Shown piece after piece: positions 20,964 to 31,310 of a DNA stretch of 64,000 bases. The position numbers and the translations under genes were made by a program. The stretch is taken from assembly GCF_007625205.1 (NCBI RefSeq), contig NZ_VMNI01000008.1, positions 124,001-188,000 of the forward strand, in the 5' to 3' direction. Positions within the stretch are counted from its first letter, which is position 1; every line of letters starts with the position of its first letter. Source of the stretch: Denitromonas ohlonensis. Lineage in GTDB: Bacteria > Pseudomonadota > Gammaproteobacteria > Burkholderiales > Rhodocyclaceae. The notes beneath the pieces were generated by a model. It saw nothing but the letters and a program-made list of their open reading frames with translations. It was not told the DNA's origin and ran no database searches.

Positions 20964-21418
20964 GCACGCCCTCGCTCGCCGCCATTGCCTTCACGCTCAT
21001 GACGCTGACCTCACCGGCCCTCGCGGCAACTCCCTGGCAAAGCTGCAGCGGCCCGCCGGTGGCCGACGCGGCGAGCGAACTGCTGCCCTGCACCGACCGC
21101 CCCAACTGCGTATCCACCGAGCATCCGACGGACGAGCGTCGCATCACACCACCGGCCGGCCTGACGCTTGAGGCACTACGCGAGGCCGCACTGGCCGAGC
21201 CGCGCAGCGAGATCGTGGCTAACGGGCCGCAGTGGTTCATCGCCCACTTTCGCTCCCGACTGTTCGGCTTCGTCGACGAAGCCCATGTCATCCAGCGCCC
21301 CGACGGCCAGCTCGCCGTGCGCAGCGCCGCCTGCAGCGGCTACTCCGATTTTGGCGTCAATCGCGCGCGCCTGTTACGCATCTTCACTCGGGCTTCCGGC
21401 GGGAACCGCCTAGAATAG
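20960..21418 (+). CDS. DUF1499 family exported protein
   Basis: 152 residues with a signal peptide (MSTPSLAAIAFTLMTLTSPA). The mature part carries the DUF1499 signature: DRPNCVSTEHP near the start, then AHFRSRLFGFVDEAHV and VRSAACSGYSDFGVNRAR. The ATG at 20960 overlaps the upstream stop by four bases. The function is unknown; the family is found in proteobacteria and plastids. Confidence 0.82.
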   Translation: MSTPSLAAIAFTLMTLTSPALAATPWQSCSGPPVADAASELLPCTDRPNCVSTEHPTDERRITPPAGLTLEALREAALAEPRSEIVANGPQWFIAHFRSRLFGFVDEAHVIQRPDGQLAVRSAACSGYSDFGVNRARLLRIFTRASGGNRLE

Positions 21419-21445
21419 AGAGAGCCCCCAACCGAGGATCCCCTC

Positions 21446-22267
21446 ATGTGCCAACTGTTGGGCATGAACTGCAACGTGCCGACCGATATCTGTTTTTCCT
21501 TCACCGGCTTCCAGGCCCGCGGGGGGCTGACGGATATCCACCAGGACGGCTGGGGCATCGCCTTCTTTGAAGGGCGCGGTTGCCGCGTGTTTCTCGACCC
21601 GCGGCCAAGCATCGAGTCGCCGGTGGCTGAACTGGTACGCAGCTACGCTATCCGCTCGCTCAACGTCATCGCGCATATCCGCAAGGCCACGCATGGCGAC
21701 ATCACGCTCGAAAACACCCACCCGTTCATGCGCGAGCTATGGGGGCAATACTGGTTGTTTGCCCACAATGGCGACCTCAAAACCTACGCCCCCGAACCCA
21801 GCGGCCGCTTTCGGCCCGTCGGTACGACGGACTCCGAGCGCGCCTTTTGCCAGATCCTCAATACGCTGGCGCAGCGCTTTCCCGACGGCCCGCCGCCGGT
21901 GGCCGAATTGCACGAAACACTGCGCGAACTGGCCACCGAGATCGGCGCCTTCGGTGAGTTCAACTTCCTGCTCTCGAATGGCGACAAGCTGTTTGCGCAC
22001 TGCGCCTCACGGCTCAGCTACATCATCCGGCAGGCCCCCTTTGCCGAGGCCCACCTCACCGATCAGGACGTGACCATCGATTTCGATCAGGTCACCACGC
22101 CCGATGACCGGGTGGCCGTGATTGCCACCACGCCGCTGACCGACAACGAGGCCTGGCACACCATCGCCCCGGGCACCTTGCTGACCTTCTGCGACGGCGC
22201 GCCGATGACGATGGAAAATTACGTTACACGCCCGTTTTTTCGCTCCGAAAGCTGTCCGTCAACGTGA
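21446..22267 (+). CDS. Class II glutamine amidotransferase, YafJ family
   Basis: A 273-residue Ntn-type glutamine amidotransferase domain protein. Cys2 of MCQLLGMN is the expected nucleophile after Met removal. HQDGWGIAFF, HIRKATHGDITLENTHPF and FAHNGDL are the conserved glutaminase motifs, as in E. coli YafJ and the yeast DUG3 subunit. No acceptor domain is fused. In yeast the relative helps degrade glutathione; in bacteria the substrate is not established. Confidence 0.9.
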   Translation: MCQLLGMNCNVPTDICFSFTGFQARGGLTDIHQDGWGIAFFEGRGCRVFLDPRPSIESPVAELVRSYAIRSLNVIAHIRKATHGDITLENTHPFMRELWGQYWLFAHNGDLKTYAPEPSGRFRPVGTTDSERAFCQILNTLAQRFPDGPPPVAELHETLRELATEIGAFGEFNFLLSNGDKLFAHCASRLSYIIRQAPFAEAHLTDQDVTIDFDQVTTPDDRVAVIATTPLTDNEAWHTIAPGTLLTFCDGAPMTMENYVTRPFFRSESCPST

Positions 22268-22350
22268 CATACCGTCACGACGCGGACAAAATTTGGAGGC
22301 ATACTGCACTTTGAATTGTTTTGAAACATTTTGCGTCAACAGGAGATCCG

Positions 22351-22767
22351 ATGGATTGCCCGCTGTGCCAGCCTGAGGCCGAACGCGTACTGTGGCGCGA
22401 CGACCGATGCCGTGTCATTCGGGTCGCCGACGCGCACTATCACGGCTATTGTCGGGTGATCTGGCATGCGCATGTGGCTGAAATGACGGATCTGGCGGTG
22501 GCCGATCGCGCCCATCTGATGAACATCACCCTGGCGACAGAAGCCGCCGTGCGCCAAGTGTTTTCGCCCACTAAAATCAACCTGGCGAGCCTGGGCAACA
22601 TGGTGCCGCACCTGCACTGGCACGTCATTGCCCGCTATGCCGACGATGCCCACTTTCCAGACCCCATCTGGGCTGCGCCAAAACGCGCCGCCCCCGCCCA
22701 GCCGGCGGTCAGCGACACCCAACTGGCGATTGCGCTGACCGAATGGATTGGCCGAACGGATGATTGA
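22351..22767 (+). CDS. HIT family protein (histidine triad nucleotide hydrolase)
   Basis: A 138-residue HIT-fold protein with the catalytic triad His87-Leu-His89-Trp-His91 in PHLHWHVIARY. Residues 3-6 are CPLC, a likely half zinc site seen in some HIT proteins. The AGGAGA element before the ATG at 22351 sets the start. HIT proteins hydrolyse nucleoside phosphoramidates or dinucleoside polyphosphates; the substrate here is not known. Confidence 0.92.
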   Translation: MDCPLCQPEAERVLWRDDRCRVIRVADAHYHGYCRVIWHAHVAEMTDLAVADRAHLMNITLATEAAVRQVFSPTKINLASLGNMVPHLHWHVIARYADDAHFPDPIWAAPKRAAPAQPAVSDTQLAIALTEWIGRTDD

Positions 22768-22859
22768 TCGTGAGCACAGGGCAGGTCATCATGCAGGGCA
22801 GTCAGACGCAGTGCAGCATCACTTGACGCAAAAACAATAACGCGCCCAAAAGGGACACC

Positions 22860-24452
22860 ATGAATTATTCCGATCCGACCGTCGCGCTGGCGACAATCCG
22901 GAACCTCAACCCGGTCAACGTGGGCGAAAGCCACACGACGCTCGCGGCCATTGTGGCGGCGCTGCATGCCACGCCGCCATCGCCCGAGCTGCATTTCGAG
23001 GTACTGGAGAGTGCGCGCTCGTCGATCGCTTTCGTTCAGGAAGAACTCGCCAAACGCTACGCCGATCATCCGCTGCCGCCCGACAGCCTGGAGGAGGCGA
23101 CGCTCGCCAAGGTGGTCAAGCTGTGGCAGGAACTCGCCCAGTCTTACGCTCAGATCGCCCAACGTGATGCCACCCGCGAGGCGCTCGGCGCGCAGCGTCC
23201 GACGCTGCTGCAACGCCGGCTGCACTACAGCGGTAATGTGCTGCTCGAATACTTCCGGGCCCATCGCGCAGTCCCCAAGGGCCTGTGGCTGGACTTCCAT
23301 GCCGGCTACGCCGTGGCCGAACAACAAGGCGTCGCCCGCACCCGGGTGGCCGACCCGCTGAACGAGGTCTGGAAAGCGCAAAGCAGCGTCGAGGCCTATG
23401 TCGCCGTGCTGCTGGTCGACCTGTCCAACCCCTTTGGCCGCAGCCAGCGCGAGTTCGTCTGGGTCTGCCGCTGGGCGCAGCGCTTCGCGCCCTACTGCAC
23501 CCTGCATCTACCGCAAGAGTCCGACAAACCCGGCACCTACGCCATGGACCTGAGCCGCGACCACGGCCTGCGCCCGATCGCCACGCTGACCAGCTCGCCG
23601 CACCTGCGCCGCTTTGACGGCAGCCGCCTGGCCGGCCAGATCCAGGCCGTCCTCACCCAGTTCAAGCAAGGTGTTACGCCGACCTCACTCGGCCTCGGCG
23701 ACGATTGCTCGACCGAAGCCGGCGGCCGCCTGCTGCTCTCGCTCTACCGCCCCTGGGGTCTCGCCTCGGCCGGCCGTCGCTACACCCGCCGCGCCACGCG
23801 CGGTCGCCTCGGCATGTGCTCGGAGTGGGAAGCGATTGGCTTCTATGTGCTGGGCAAACCCTTCGAATCGCCAAAAATCAGCGCCTTCAACCCGCTGCAG
23901 ACCGACATCGCCGCCATCACCTTCGGGGAGCGCGCCGAAGAGGTGCCCATGCAGCCCGAGGCGCTCAAGCGCCTGGCCATCGAACGTGGCTACATCCCCC
24001 AGCTGTGGGAAATTCTCGACCAATCCGTGGGCGGCTTCCGCCTTCAGTCGCAACCGAATGCCAAGCGATTCGAACACCACCAACTGGTCGGCATCCGTCC
24101 GCCCGATGGTCAGCACTATCTGCTGGCGCACATCAGCTGGCTGATGTATCGACCCGACGGCGTGATGGAGCTCGGCGTCCATGTCATGCCGGGCTTGCCC
24201 GAGGGCGTTGCCGCCCGCCTGATCGGTCTGCACGCGAACGCGAAAGATCCGTACAAGCTGGGCTTTCTGCTACCGGCGGTACCGGCACTGAAGGCCGGCC
24301 CCAGCCTGGTATTGCCGGCCGGCTGGTATCAGTCGCAACGCATTGTCGAGCTCAAGATGGGCGGTGAAGCCATGCAGATCCGGCTCACCCGCCTGGTGAC
24401 CCGCGGCAGCAACTTCGACCGGGTGGAATTCACTACCCTGGGGCGGTCCTGA
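22860..24452 (+). CDS. Conserved-looking 530-residue cytoplasmic protein, family not recognised
   Basis: A long open frame with good coding character, no signal peptide and no membrane helix. The N-terminal third (residues about 50-130) is helical and charged; the middle contains a cysteine-bearing beta-rich stretch around VGGFRLQSQPNAKRFEHHQL; and the C-terminal 150 residues look like a beta-barrel domain (LVGIRPPDGQHYLLAHISWL; PKISAFNPL). I could not match a named domain; a distant PilZ-like barrel was considered, but the canonical RxxxR/DxSxxG pair is not seen. It stands alone between the HIT gene and convergent phoR. Confidence 0.7.
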   Translation: MNYSDPTVALATIRNLNPVNVGESHTTLAAIVAALHATPPSPELHFEVLESARSSIAFVQEELAKRYADHPLPPDSLEEATLAKVVKLWQELAQSYAQIAQRDATREALGAQRPTLLQRRLHYSGNVLLEYFRAHRAVPKGLWLDFHAGYAVAEQQGVARTRVADPLNEVWKAQSSVEAYVAVLLVDLSNPFGRSQREFVWVCRWAQRFAPYCTLHLPQESDKPGTYAMDLSRDHGLRPIATLTSSPHLRRFDGSRLAGQIQAVLTQFKQGVTPTSLGLGDDCSTEAGGRLLLSLYRPWGLASAGRRYTRRATRGRLGMCSEWEAIGFYVLGKPFESPKISAFNPLQTDIAAITFGERAEEVPMQPEALKRLAIERGYIPQLWEILDQSVGGFRLQSQPNAKRFEHHQLVGIRPPDGQHYLLAHISWLMYRPDGVMELGVHVMPGLPEGVAARLIGLHANAKDPYKLGFLLPAVPALKAGPSLVLPAGWYQSQRIVELKMGGEAMQIRLTRLVTRGSNFDRVEFTTLGRS

Positions 24453-24470
24453 GCGGCGCGGCGCGCCACG

Positions 24471-25814
24471 TCAAGATCGCGTCGGCGCAATCCGGCGTGC
24501 CGGCAGCACGGCACAAAAACAGCTGCCTTCACCCGGATCGCTGGTGATTTTCAGCTCGGCCTGATGCCGCGTCAGCACATGCTTGACGATGGCCAGGCCC
24601 AGGCCGGTACCCCCGGTCTCGCGCGAGCGCCCGCGATCGACCCGGTAAAAGCGCTCCGTCAGCCGCGGAATATGCTCCGGCGCAATGCCGATGCCGTTGT
24701 CGCTCACACAGAACTCCCCGGCGCCCGACTCCAGCAATCGCCAGCGCAGCTGAATCTCGCCCCCATTGGGTGAATACCGAATCGCGTTACTGGCCAGGTT
24801 GGCAAAGGCGCTGTGAAGCTCCTTGGCGCTGCCCTGGATCCGGCACATGTCGCTGGCGACCACCGTCACCTGATGACGCCCCGCGGACAGCGCCTCGGTT
24901 TCGCGCGCTACTTCACGCACCAGCCCGACCACGTCAAAGACATCCTCGACCGGCTGCGGCGCCCCGGTTTCCAGCGCGGACAGCATCAACAAATCCTGAA
25001 TCAGGCGCTGCATGCGGGCGGCCTGCTCGTGCGCCATGCCCAGGTAGCGCAACACATCTTCGCGCGGCACATCGTCCAGACCGTCCAGCACGGTTTCGAT
25101 GAAGCCGGACACCACGGTCAGGGGCGTGCGCAGCTCATGCGACACATTGGCAACAAAGTCGCGGCGCATGGTTTCGAGTTTTTCGATCTGGGTCACATCG
25201 CGTGAAATCACCATCCGCCGGCCGTCACCGAAAGTAATCACCTGAACCAGCAAGGCGGCGCCCTTGCGCCGAACCGGATGAAACAGGAAAGGCTCGCTGT
25301 AATCACCCGCCTCGAGGTAGTGCACGAAGTCGGGCTGGCGGACGAGATTGGTAATCGGCGCCCCGCGGTCGCGGGCGAGATCGAGCCCGAGGTCTTCCGC
25401 CGCACGACGATTGATCCACTCGATGCTGCCGGTCAGGGACAGGTACATCACCCCGTCCGGCATGGCCTGGCTGGCATCACGAAAGCGCGCCAGCTCCGCA
25501 CTGAGCTTGGCGCGCTCGGTGCTCGCTTGCCGTACGTTGCGATTCAGATCGGAATAGACCAGATCCCACAGGCCGCTCGCCTGGGGCAAGGGGGCCTGAC
25601 CGATCGGCCGGTGGGCCCAGCGCACCAGGCGGGCCAGATGGGCATGGTGCTGAAACAGCATCCATAACACGCCACCAAGCGCGACCAGACTCCCCAGCAA
25701 GGGCGAAATCAGGATAGCGCACAGCGTGGCAACAATCGCGAGGACCGCTAATGCGCCGGCGAGCGCCGTCCAGACATAACGTGCAGTGTGAATGGCGAAT
25801 CCCCTGTCAGCCAA
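24471..25814 (-). CDS. phoR: Phosphate regulon sensor histidine kinase PhoR
   Basis: Membrane sensor kinase that phosphorylates PhoB when phosphate is scarce. Two N-terminal helices are followed by a short linker, a PAS domain (MPDGVMYLSLTGSIEWINRR), HisKA with the phospho-acceptor His in NVSHELRTPLTVV, and HATPase_c with N (SNAIRYSPNGG), G1 (DNGIGI) and G2 (GGTGLGLAI) boxes. The start is uncertain: TTG at 25814 gives 447 residues beyond the phoB stop, while GTG at 25877 would overlap phoB by 50 bases. It is directly downstream of phoB. Confidence 0.93.
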   Translation of the reverse strand: MADRGFAIHTARYVWTALAGALAVLAIVATLCAILISPLLGSLVALGGVLWMLFQHHAHLARLVRWAHRPIGQAPLPQASGLWDLVYSDLNRNVRQASTERAKLSAELARFRDASQAMPDGVMYLSLTGSIEWINRRAAEDLGLDLARDRGAPITNLVRQPDFVHYLEAGDYSEPFLFHPVRRKGAALLVQVITFGDGRRMVISRDVTQIEKLETMRRDFVANVSHELRTPLTVVSGFIETVLDGLDDVPREDVLRYLGMAHEQAARMQRLIQDLLMLSALETGAPQPVEDVFDVVGLVREVARETEALSAGRHQVTVVASDMCRIQGSAKELHSAFANLASNAIRYSPNGGEIQLRWRLLESGAGEFCVSDNGIGIAPEHIPRLTERFYRVDRGRSRETGGTGLGLAIVKHVLTRHQAELKITSDPGEGSCFCAVLPARRIAPTRS

Positions 25815-25827
25815 GACGACCGTTCGA

Positions 25828-26538
25828 TTATCGCACGGTCGATTCGCTGTCCGTCTGGGCGGAGAGGCGATAGCCACTGCCGCGCACGGTCTGGATCAGG
25901 CGATCATGCAGGGTCGGCTCAAGGGCGCAGCGCAGGCGGCGGATGTGCACATCGACGGTGCGCTCTTCGACAAACACATGGTCGCCCCAGACCTGGTCGA
26001 GCAACTGGGTGCGCGAGTGCACCCGTTCGGGGTGGGTCATGAGGAAGTGCAACAGCCGGAACTCCGTCGGGCCGAGCGAGATCGGTGTATCGCCTGCGGT
26101 GATGCGATGCGTCACCGGGTCCAGCAGCAGACCACCGATCAACACCGGATCTTCGGTCGCCTGAGGCGCCCGGCGGCGCAACACGGCCTTGATCCGGGCC
26201 ACCAGCTCACGCGGGCTGAAGGGCTTGGTGATGTAATCGTCGGCCCCGGTCTCCAGGCCCTGCACCTTGTCCTGCTCTTCGCCCCGCGCGGTGAGCATGA
26301 TCAGCGGAATATCCCGCGTCCGCTCCTCGGCGCGCAGCCGGCGGGCCAGATCGATGCCGGGCATCCCCGGCAGCATCCAGTCGAGCAAGATCAGATCCGG
26401 CAAAGCCTCGCGCACGATGCGCTGCGCCGTCTCGGCATCCGCGGCGCGGATCACGTGATGACCCGCGCGTCCGAGGTTGGCGGCAATGAGTTCCTGAATC
26501 GCGGGCTCGTCTTCGACGACGAGAATATTGGCGGACAT
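25828..26538 (-). CDS. phoB: Phosphate regulon response regulator PhoB
   Basis: A 236-residue OmpR-class regulator. The receiver domain has the acidic pocket (VVEDEP), the phospho-acceptor Asp in [13 protein letters not shown], and Lys in [15 protein letters not shown]. The C-terminal winged helix includes [11 protein letters not shown] and TVRGSGYRL. The ATG at 26538 has GGAG at good spacing; a GTG three codons earlier sits on that GGAG. A Pho-box-like repeat upstream suggests autoregulation. Confidence 0.96.
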   Translation of the reverse strand: MSANILVVEDEPAIQELIAANLGRAGHHVIRAADAETAQRIVREALPDLILLDWMLPGMPGIDLARRLRAEERTRDIPLIMLTARGEEQDKVQGLETGADDYITKPFSPRELVARIKAVLRRRAPQATEDPVLIGGLLLDPVTHRITAGDTPISLGPTEFRLLHFLMTHPERVHSRTQLLDQVWGDHVFVEERTVDVHIRRLRCALEPTLHDRLIQTVRGSGYRLSAQTDSESTVR

Positions 26539-26579
26539 GATCGACACTCCAAATCGTTGTGCGACAGTCTATTGCAGCT

Positions 26580-26600
26580 ATTTGACGGTTTCATGACACG
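26580..26600 (-). promoter_or_regulatory. Candidate Pho box upstream of phoB
   Basis: The minus strand reads CGTGTCATGAAACCGTCAAA about 45 bases before the phoB ATG. The spacing of GTCAT and GTCAA by 11 bases matches the direct-repeat consensus CTGTCAT-AAA-CTGTCA. A weaker third repeat (CTGCAATAGACTGTCGCA) follows. It fits PhoB autoregulation; binding is inferred. Confidence 0.5.
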
Positions 26601-26728
26601 TCACGCCATCGCAACGTCGCGCCTGCGCCGCCCAACTCGCCAGCCGCTCAAATGTAAGCGGCGCCTGCCATCAGGTATCATTGCACACTCCGTTAACTCT
26701 ACGGGCCCAAACGCCCGGGTGGCGCATC

Positions 26729-27157
26729 ATGGCTGGCCTCGACTCGACCACACCCCTCCCCACCGACATCGTCCTGCGCACCCAGTCCCGGGTGCTTGAG
26801 GTCGCGTTCGACAATGGTGCGCGCTATGCGCTGCCCTTTGAATTCCTGCGCGTCTACTCGCCCTCGGCAGAAGTCCGCGGCCACGGTGCCGGGCAGGAAG
26901 TCCTGCAAACCGGCAAACGCGATGTGGGGGTCAATGGCGTGGAGCCGGTGGGCAACTACGCACTCAAGATCATCTTTTCCGACGGGCACGACAGCGGGCT
27001 GTACTCCTGGGACTACCTGCTCATGCTCGGCGAGCAACACGACACCCTGTGGCAAGACTACCTTGCGCGGCTCACGGCAGAGAACGCCAGCCGCGATATC
27101 GACACCACCACCCGCCCCGCCACGGGCGGCGGCTGCGGCGCAGGACACAAGCACTGA
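26729..27157 (+). CDS. DUF971 (gamma-butyrobetaine hydroxylase-like N-terminal domain) protein
   Basis: A 142-residue protein consisting only of the small DUF971 domain found at the N-terminus of gamma-butyrobetaine hydroxylase and as a free-standing bacterial protein. Conserved segments are [20 protein letters not shown] and [20 protein letters not shown]. The C-terminus ends in [10 protein letters not shown], a possible metal-binding tail. Its stop overlaps the ubiE ATG by one base, so the two are coupled; a link with iron-sulfur or quinone metabolism is only suggested by position. Confidence 0.86.
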   Translation: MAGLDSTTPLPTDIVLRTQSRVLEVAFDNGARYALPFEFLRVYSPSAEVRGHGAGQEVLQTGKRDVGVNGVEPVGNYALKIIFSDGHDSGLYSWDYLLMLGEQHDTLWQDYLARLTAENASRDIDTTTRPATGGGCGAGHKH

Positions 27158-27897
27158 TGAACGACAAAACCACGCATTTCGGCTTCGAATCGGTGGCCGA
27201 AACCGAAAAAGCCAAACGGGTTGCCGGCGTTTTCTCCTCGGTGGCCAGCAATTACGACATCATGAATGACCTGATGTCGCTCGGTCTGCATCGCATCTGG
27301 AAGACCTTCACCATTCAGATCGCCGGCGTGCGTGCCGGCCATCGCGTGCTCGATGTCGCCGGCGGCACCGCCGACCTGTCGCTGGCCTTTGCCAAACGCG
27401 TCGGGCCGACCGGGCAGGTCTGGCTGACCGACATCAACGGTGCCATGCTCTCGCATGGTCGCGACCGCCTGATCGACCGCGGCCATCCGCTGCCCGTCGC
27501 CCAGTGCGACGCCGAGAAGCTGCCCTTCCCCGACAACTACTTCAACGTCGTGACGGTGGCCTTCGGCCTGCGCAACATGACCCACAAGGACCAGGCGCTC
27601 GCCGAGATGCGCCGTGTACTCAAGCCCGGTGGTCAGTTGCTGGTACTCGAGTTCTCGCAAGTCTATAAGCCGCTGGCACCCGTCTACGACCTATACTCCT
27701 TCAAGCTGCTGCCTTGGCTTGGGCAGAAGGTCGCCGGCGATGCCGACAGCTATCGCTACCTGGCCGAGTCGATCCGCATGCATCCTGGCCAGGAAGAATT
27801 GAAAACCCTGATGGAACAAATCGGCCTCGAAAAGGTCGATTACTTCAACATGACCGGTGGCGTTGTCGCGCTGCACCGGGGCTTCAAAATCCACTGA
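27157..27897 (+). CDS. ubiE: Ubiquinone/menaquinone biosynthesis C-methyltransferase UbiE
   Basis: A 246-residue SAM-dependent class I methyltransferase that methylates the benzoquinol ring in ubiquinone (and demethylmenaquinol) synthesis. Motif I is [15 protein letters not shown], and [14 protein letters not shown] and [20 protein letters not shown] are the two UbiE signature segments. The ATG at 27157 shares a base with the upstream stop (TGATG). Confidence 0.97.
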   Translation: MNDKTTHFGFESVAETEKAKRVAGVFSSVASNYDIMNDLMSLGLHRIWKTFTIQIAGVRAGHRVLDVAGGTADLSLAFAKRVGPTGQVWLTDINGAMLSHGRDRLIDRGHPLPVAQCDAEKLPFPDNYFNVVTVAFGLRNMTHKDQALAEMRRVLKPGGQLLVLEFSQVYKPLAPVYDLYSFKLLPWLGQKVAGDADSYRYLAESIRMHPGQEELKTLMEQIGLEKVDYFNMTGGVVALHRGFKIH

Positions 27898-27909
27898 CCG
27901 GAGTATCCA

Positions 27910-28740
27910 ATGATTCGTAGCTTTGTCGCCCTGATCGCCTGCGCCTTCGCGCTCGGCCTGTCGGCCGGAGAAGCTGAAGCCAAGCGCTTCGGCGGTAGCA
28001 AGTCCTTTGGTATGCAGCGTAGCGCGCCCGCGGCCACCCCCAAAGCCGCACCCACCGCGCCCAAGGCTGGCGCCGCCGCCAACGCAACCCCCAAACGCAA
28101 TAGCTGGCTCGGTCCGATTGCCGGTCTGGCTGCCGGCCTCGGCCTCGCCGCCCTGTTTTCTCACCTCGGCATGGGTGAAGAACTCGGCAGCCTGCTGCTG
28201 ATGGCACTGCTCGCCTTCGTCGCCTTCAAGCTCTTCCGTCGCTTCGCGGGGGGCGCCACTCAGCGCGCACCGCAGGGCATGCAATACGCCGGCCCCGCGC
28301 CGACCAACGACACCGCCGAAACGCGCTTCAATGCCGCGCCGGCCGGTGGCAGCAGCGCTGCAGCCGCACAAAGTGACTTCGACGAAGCTGGTTTTGTCCG
28401 TCAAGCCAAGATCAACTTCATCCGCATGCAGGCCGCTTACGACGCAGGCAATCTGGACGACATCCGCGCCTTCACCACGCCGGACGTCTTCGCCGAGGTC
28501 AAGATGCAGCTCGACGAGCGTGCCGATGGCGGGCAGCAGACCGACGTGGTCGACCTCACGGCCGATGTCATCGAGGTGGTCACCGAAGCCGAACGCTATA
28601 TCGTGAGCGTGCGCTTCCATGGCCTGATCCGCGAAAATCGCGACGCGGCACCGGAAGCCTTCGACGAAGTCTGGCACCTGACCAAGCCGATCACCGCCGA
28701 TGGCGGTTGGCTGATCTCCGGCATTCAGCAAGCCCACTGA
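27910..28740 (+). CDS. Tim44-like domain membrane protein
   Basis: 276 residues. An N-terminal signal or anchor (MIRSFVALIACAFALGLSAG) is followed by an Ala/Pro/Lys-rich low-complexity linker (residues about 35-60), two hydrophobic helices around residues 65-110, and a C-terminal Tim44-like/import domain (residues about 150-276, with RQAKINFIRMQAAYDAGNLD and VWHLTKPITADGGWLISGIQ). Bacterial relatives are membrane proteins of unclear function. It lies 12 bases after ubiE and three before ubiJ, suggesting one operon. Confidence 0.85.
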   Translation: MIRSFVALIACAFALGLSAGEAEAKRFGGSKSFGMQRSAPAATPKAAPTAPKAGAAANATPKRNSWLGPIAGLAAGLGLAALFSHLGMGEELGSLLLMALLAFVAFKLFRRFAGGATQRAPQGMQYAGPAPTNDTAETRFNAAPAGGSSAAAAQSDFDEAGFVRQAKINFIRMQAAYDAGNLDDIRAFTTPDVFAEVKMQLDERADGGQQTDVVDLTADVIEVVTEAERYIVSVRFHGLIRENRDAAPEAFDEVWHLTKPITADGGWLISGIQQAH

Positions 28741-28743
28741 CGC

Positions 28744-29331
28744 ATGCTCACAACGGTCGCCACCGGCGGCATCAATCACCTGCTCGCGCAGGCTGAGTGG
28801 GCACGCAAGCGCCTTCGTGAACACGAAGGCGCGGTAGCGGCCGTCGCCATCGGCGGCGTCAGCCTGAGCTTCTCGATTGGGCCCGACGGCTACGTCGCGG
28901 AAAGTGCCCCGGACATCACCCCCTCGGTCACCATCACGCTGGCACCGGATGCGCTGGCCAAGCTGCCGGATGGCGTCGACGCCGCGATGTCACAGGTCAA
29001 GATCAGCGGTCAGGCGGATCTGGCCGACAGCCTGAGCTTCGTCTTCCGCCATCTTCGCTGGGACGGCGAGGCCGACTTGGCGCGTATTTTTGGCCCCATC
29101 ATCGGCCGTCGTGCGCACCTGACAGCCAGCCACATCGTGCAGGCCATTCCAGAAGCCGGTGGGCGGCTTGCCGCCAACGCCAGCGAGTATCTTGCCCACG
29201 AAGGGCGCTTGCTGGTCCCGCAAGCTGAGCTGCTTCTGCACGCCGAGCGACTGAGGCACATTCGCGACACGATGAGTCGCCTGGACAAGCGCATCAAACG
29301 ACTGACCCACACCGAGGCATCCGCGACTTAA
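28744..29331 (+). CDS. ubiJ: Ubiquinone biosynthesis accessory factor UbiJ (SCP2 domain)
   Basis: A 195-residue protein with an N-terminal SCP2 lipid-binding domain (residues about 20-110) and a C-terminal coiled coil of about 50 residues (AERLRHIRDTMSRLDKRIKR). UbiJ binds ubiquinone intermediates in the soluble Ubi complex, working with UbiK. The gene order ubiE-(Tim44-like)-ubiJ differs from the E. coli ubiE-ubiJ-ubiB; ubiB is not adjacent here. Weak sequence conservation makes the neighbour context important for the call. Confidence 0.85.
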   Translation: MLTTVATGGINHLLAQAEWARKRLREHEGAVAAVAIGGVSLSFSIGPDGYVAESAPDITPSVTITLAPDALAKLPDGVDAAMSQVKISGQADLADSLSFVFRHLRWDGEADLARIFGPIIGRRAHLTASHIVQAIPEAGGRLAANASEYLAHEGRLLVPQAELLLHAERLRHIRDTMSRLDKRIKRLTHTEASAT

Positions 29332-29349
29332 ACCCGCACCGGCACCCCC

Positions 29350-29383
29350 AAAGAAAAAGCAGCCCGAAGGCTGCTTTTTCTTT
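29350..29383. terminator. Bidirectional rho-independent terminator between ubiJ and atpC
   Basis: AAAGAAAAAGCAGCC-CGAA-GGCTGCTTTTTCTTT is a perfect 15-pair inverted repeat with a four-base loop. A-rich and T-rich arms on either side let it serve both the converging ubi and atp transcripts. Confidence 0.92.
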
Positions 29384-29404
29384 GCAAACACACTGCAGTG
29401 AGAC

Positions 29405-29830
29405 TCAGTGGCGCGGGTTACGCAGCTTCTTGATGGCCGCCAGCTGGGCAATCGCTTCAGCCAACTCGGCTTGCGCCGCGGCATAATCGATATCGCCTTT
29501 CTGATTCTGCAAGGCTTCCTCGGCGCGACGCTTGGCCTCGAGGGCTTTCGCTTCGTCGAGATCCTTGCCACGAATGGCCGTGTCGGCCAGCACGGTCACA
29601 CGACCCGGCTGAACTTCCAGCAAACCACCTGCCACAAAAATCAGCTCTTCCTCAGCCTGATTCTGCACCTTGACACGCACCGCACCCGGCTTGATCCGGG
29701 TCATCAGCGGCATGTGCCCCGGCAGAATGCCGAGCTCACCCGTCTCGCCCGGAAGGGCGACGAATTCAGCCAGGCCGGAAAAAATTTCTTCTTCCGCGCT
29801 GACGATGTCTACATGAACGGTCATAGCCAT
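29405..29830 (-). CDS. atpC: ATP synthase epsilon subunit
   Basis: A 141-residue F1 central-stalk subunit. It has the N-terminal beta-sandwich ([36 protein letters not shown]) and the C-terminal helical hairpin that can inhibit hydrolysis. GGAGG eight bases before the ATG at 29830 sets the start. Last gene of the atp operon, next to the shared terminator. Confidence 0.97.
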   Translation of the reverse strand: MAMTVHVDIVSAEEEIFSGLAEFVALPGETGELGILPGHMPLMTRIKPGAVRVKVQNQAEEELIFVAGGLLEVQPGRVTVLADTAIRGKDLDEAKALEAKRRAEEALQNQKGDIDYAAAQAELAEAIAQLAAIKKLRNPRH

Positions 29831-29884
29831 AGCTTTATCCTCCGATTCTGCCCCGCCCGCAAGGGGGCGGGGCATTGGGCATGC

Positions 29885-31294
<1,410 letters not shown>

Positions 31295-31310
31295 TTAAAT
31301 CAATAATCCG

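Noticed and set aside
22268-22350. TTGA/TCAA pattern upstream of the HIT gene considered as an FNR site
   Set aside because: The spacing between half-sites does not fit TTGAT-N4-ATCAA.
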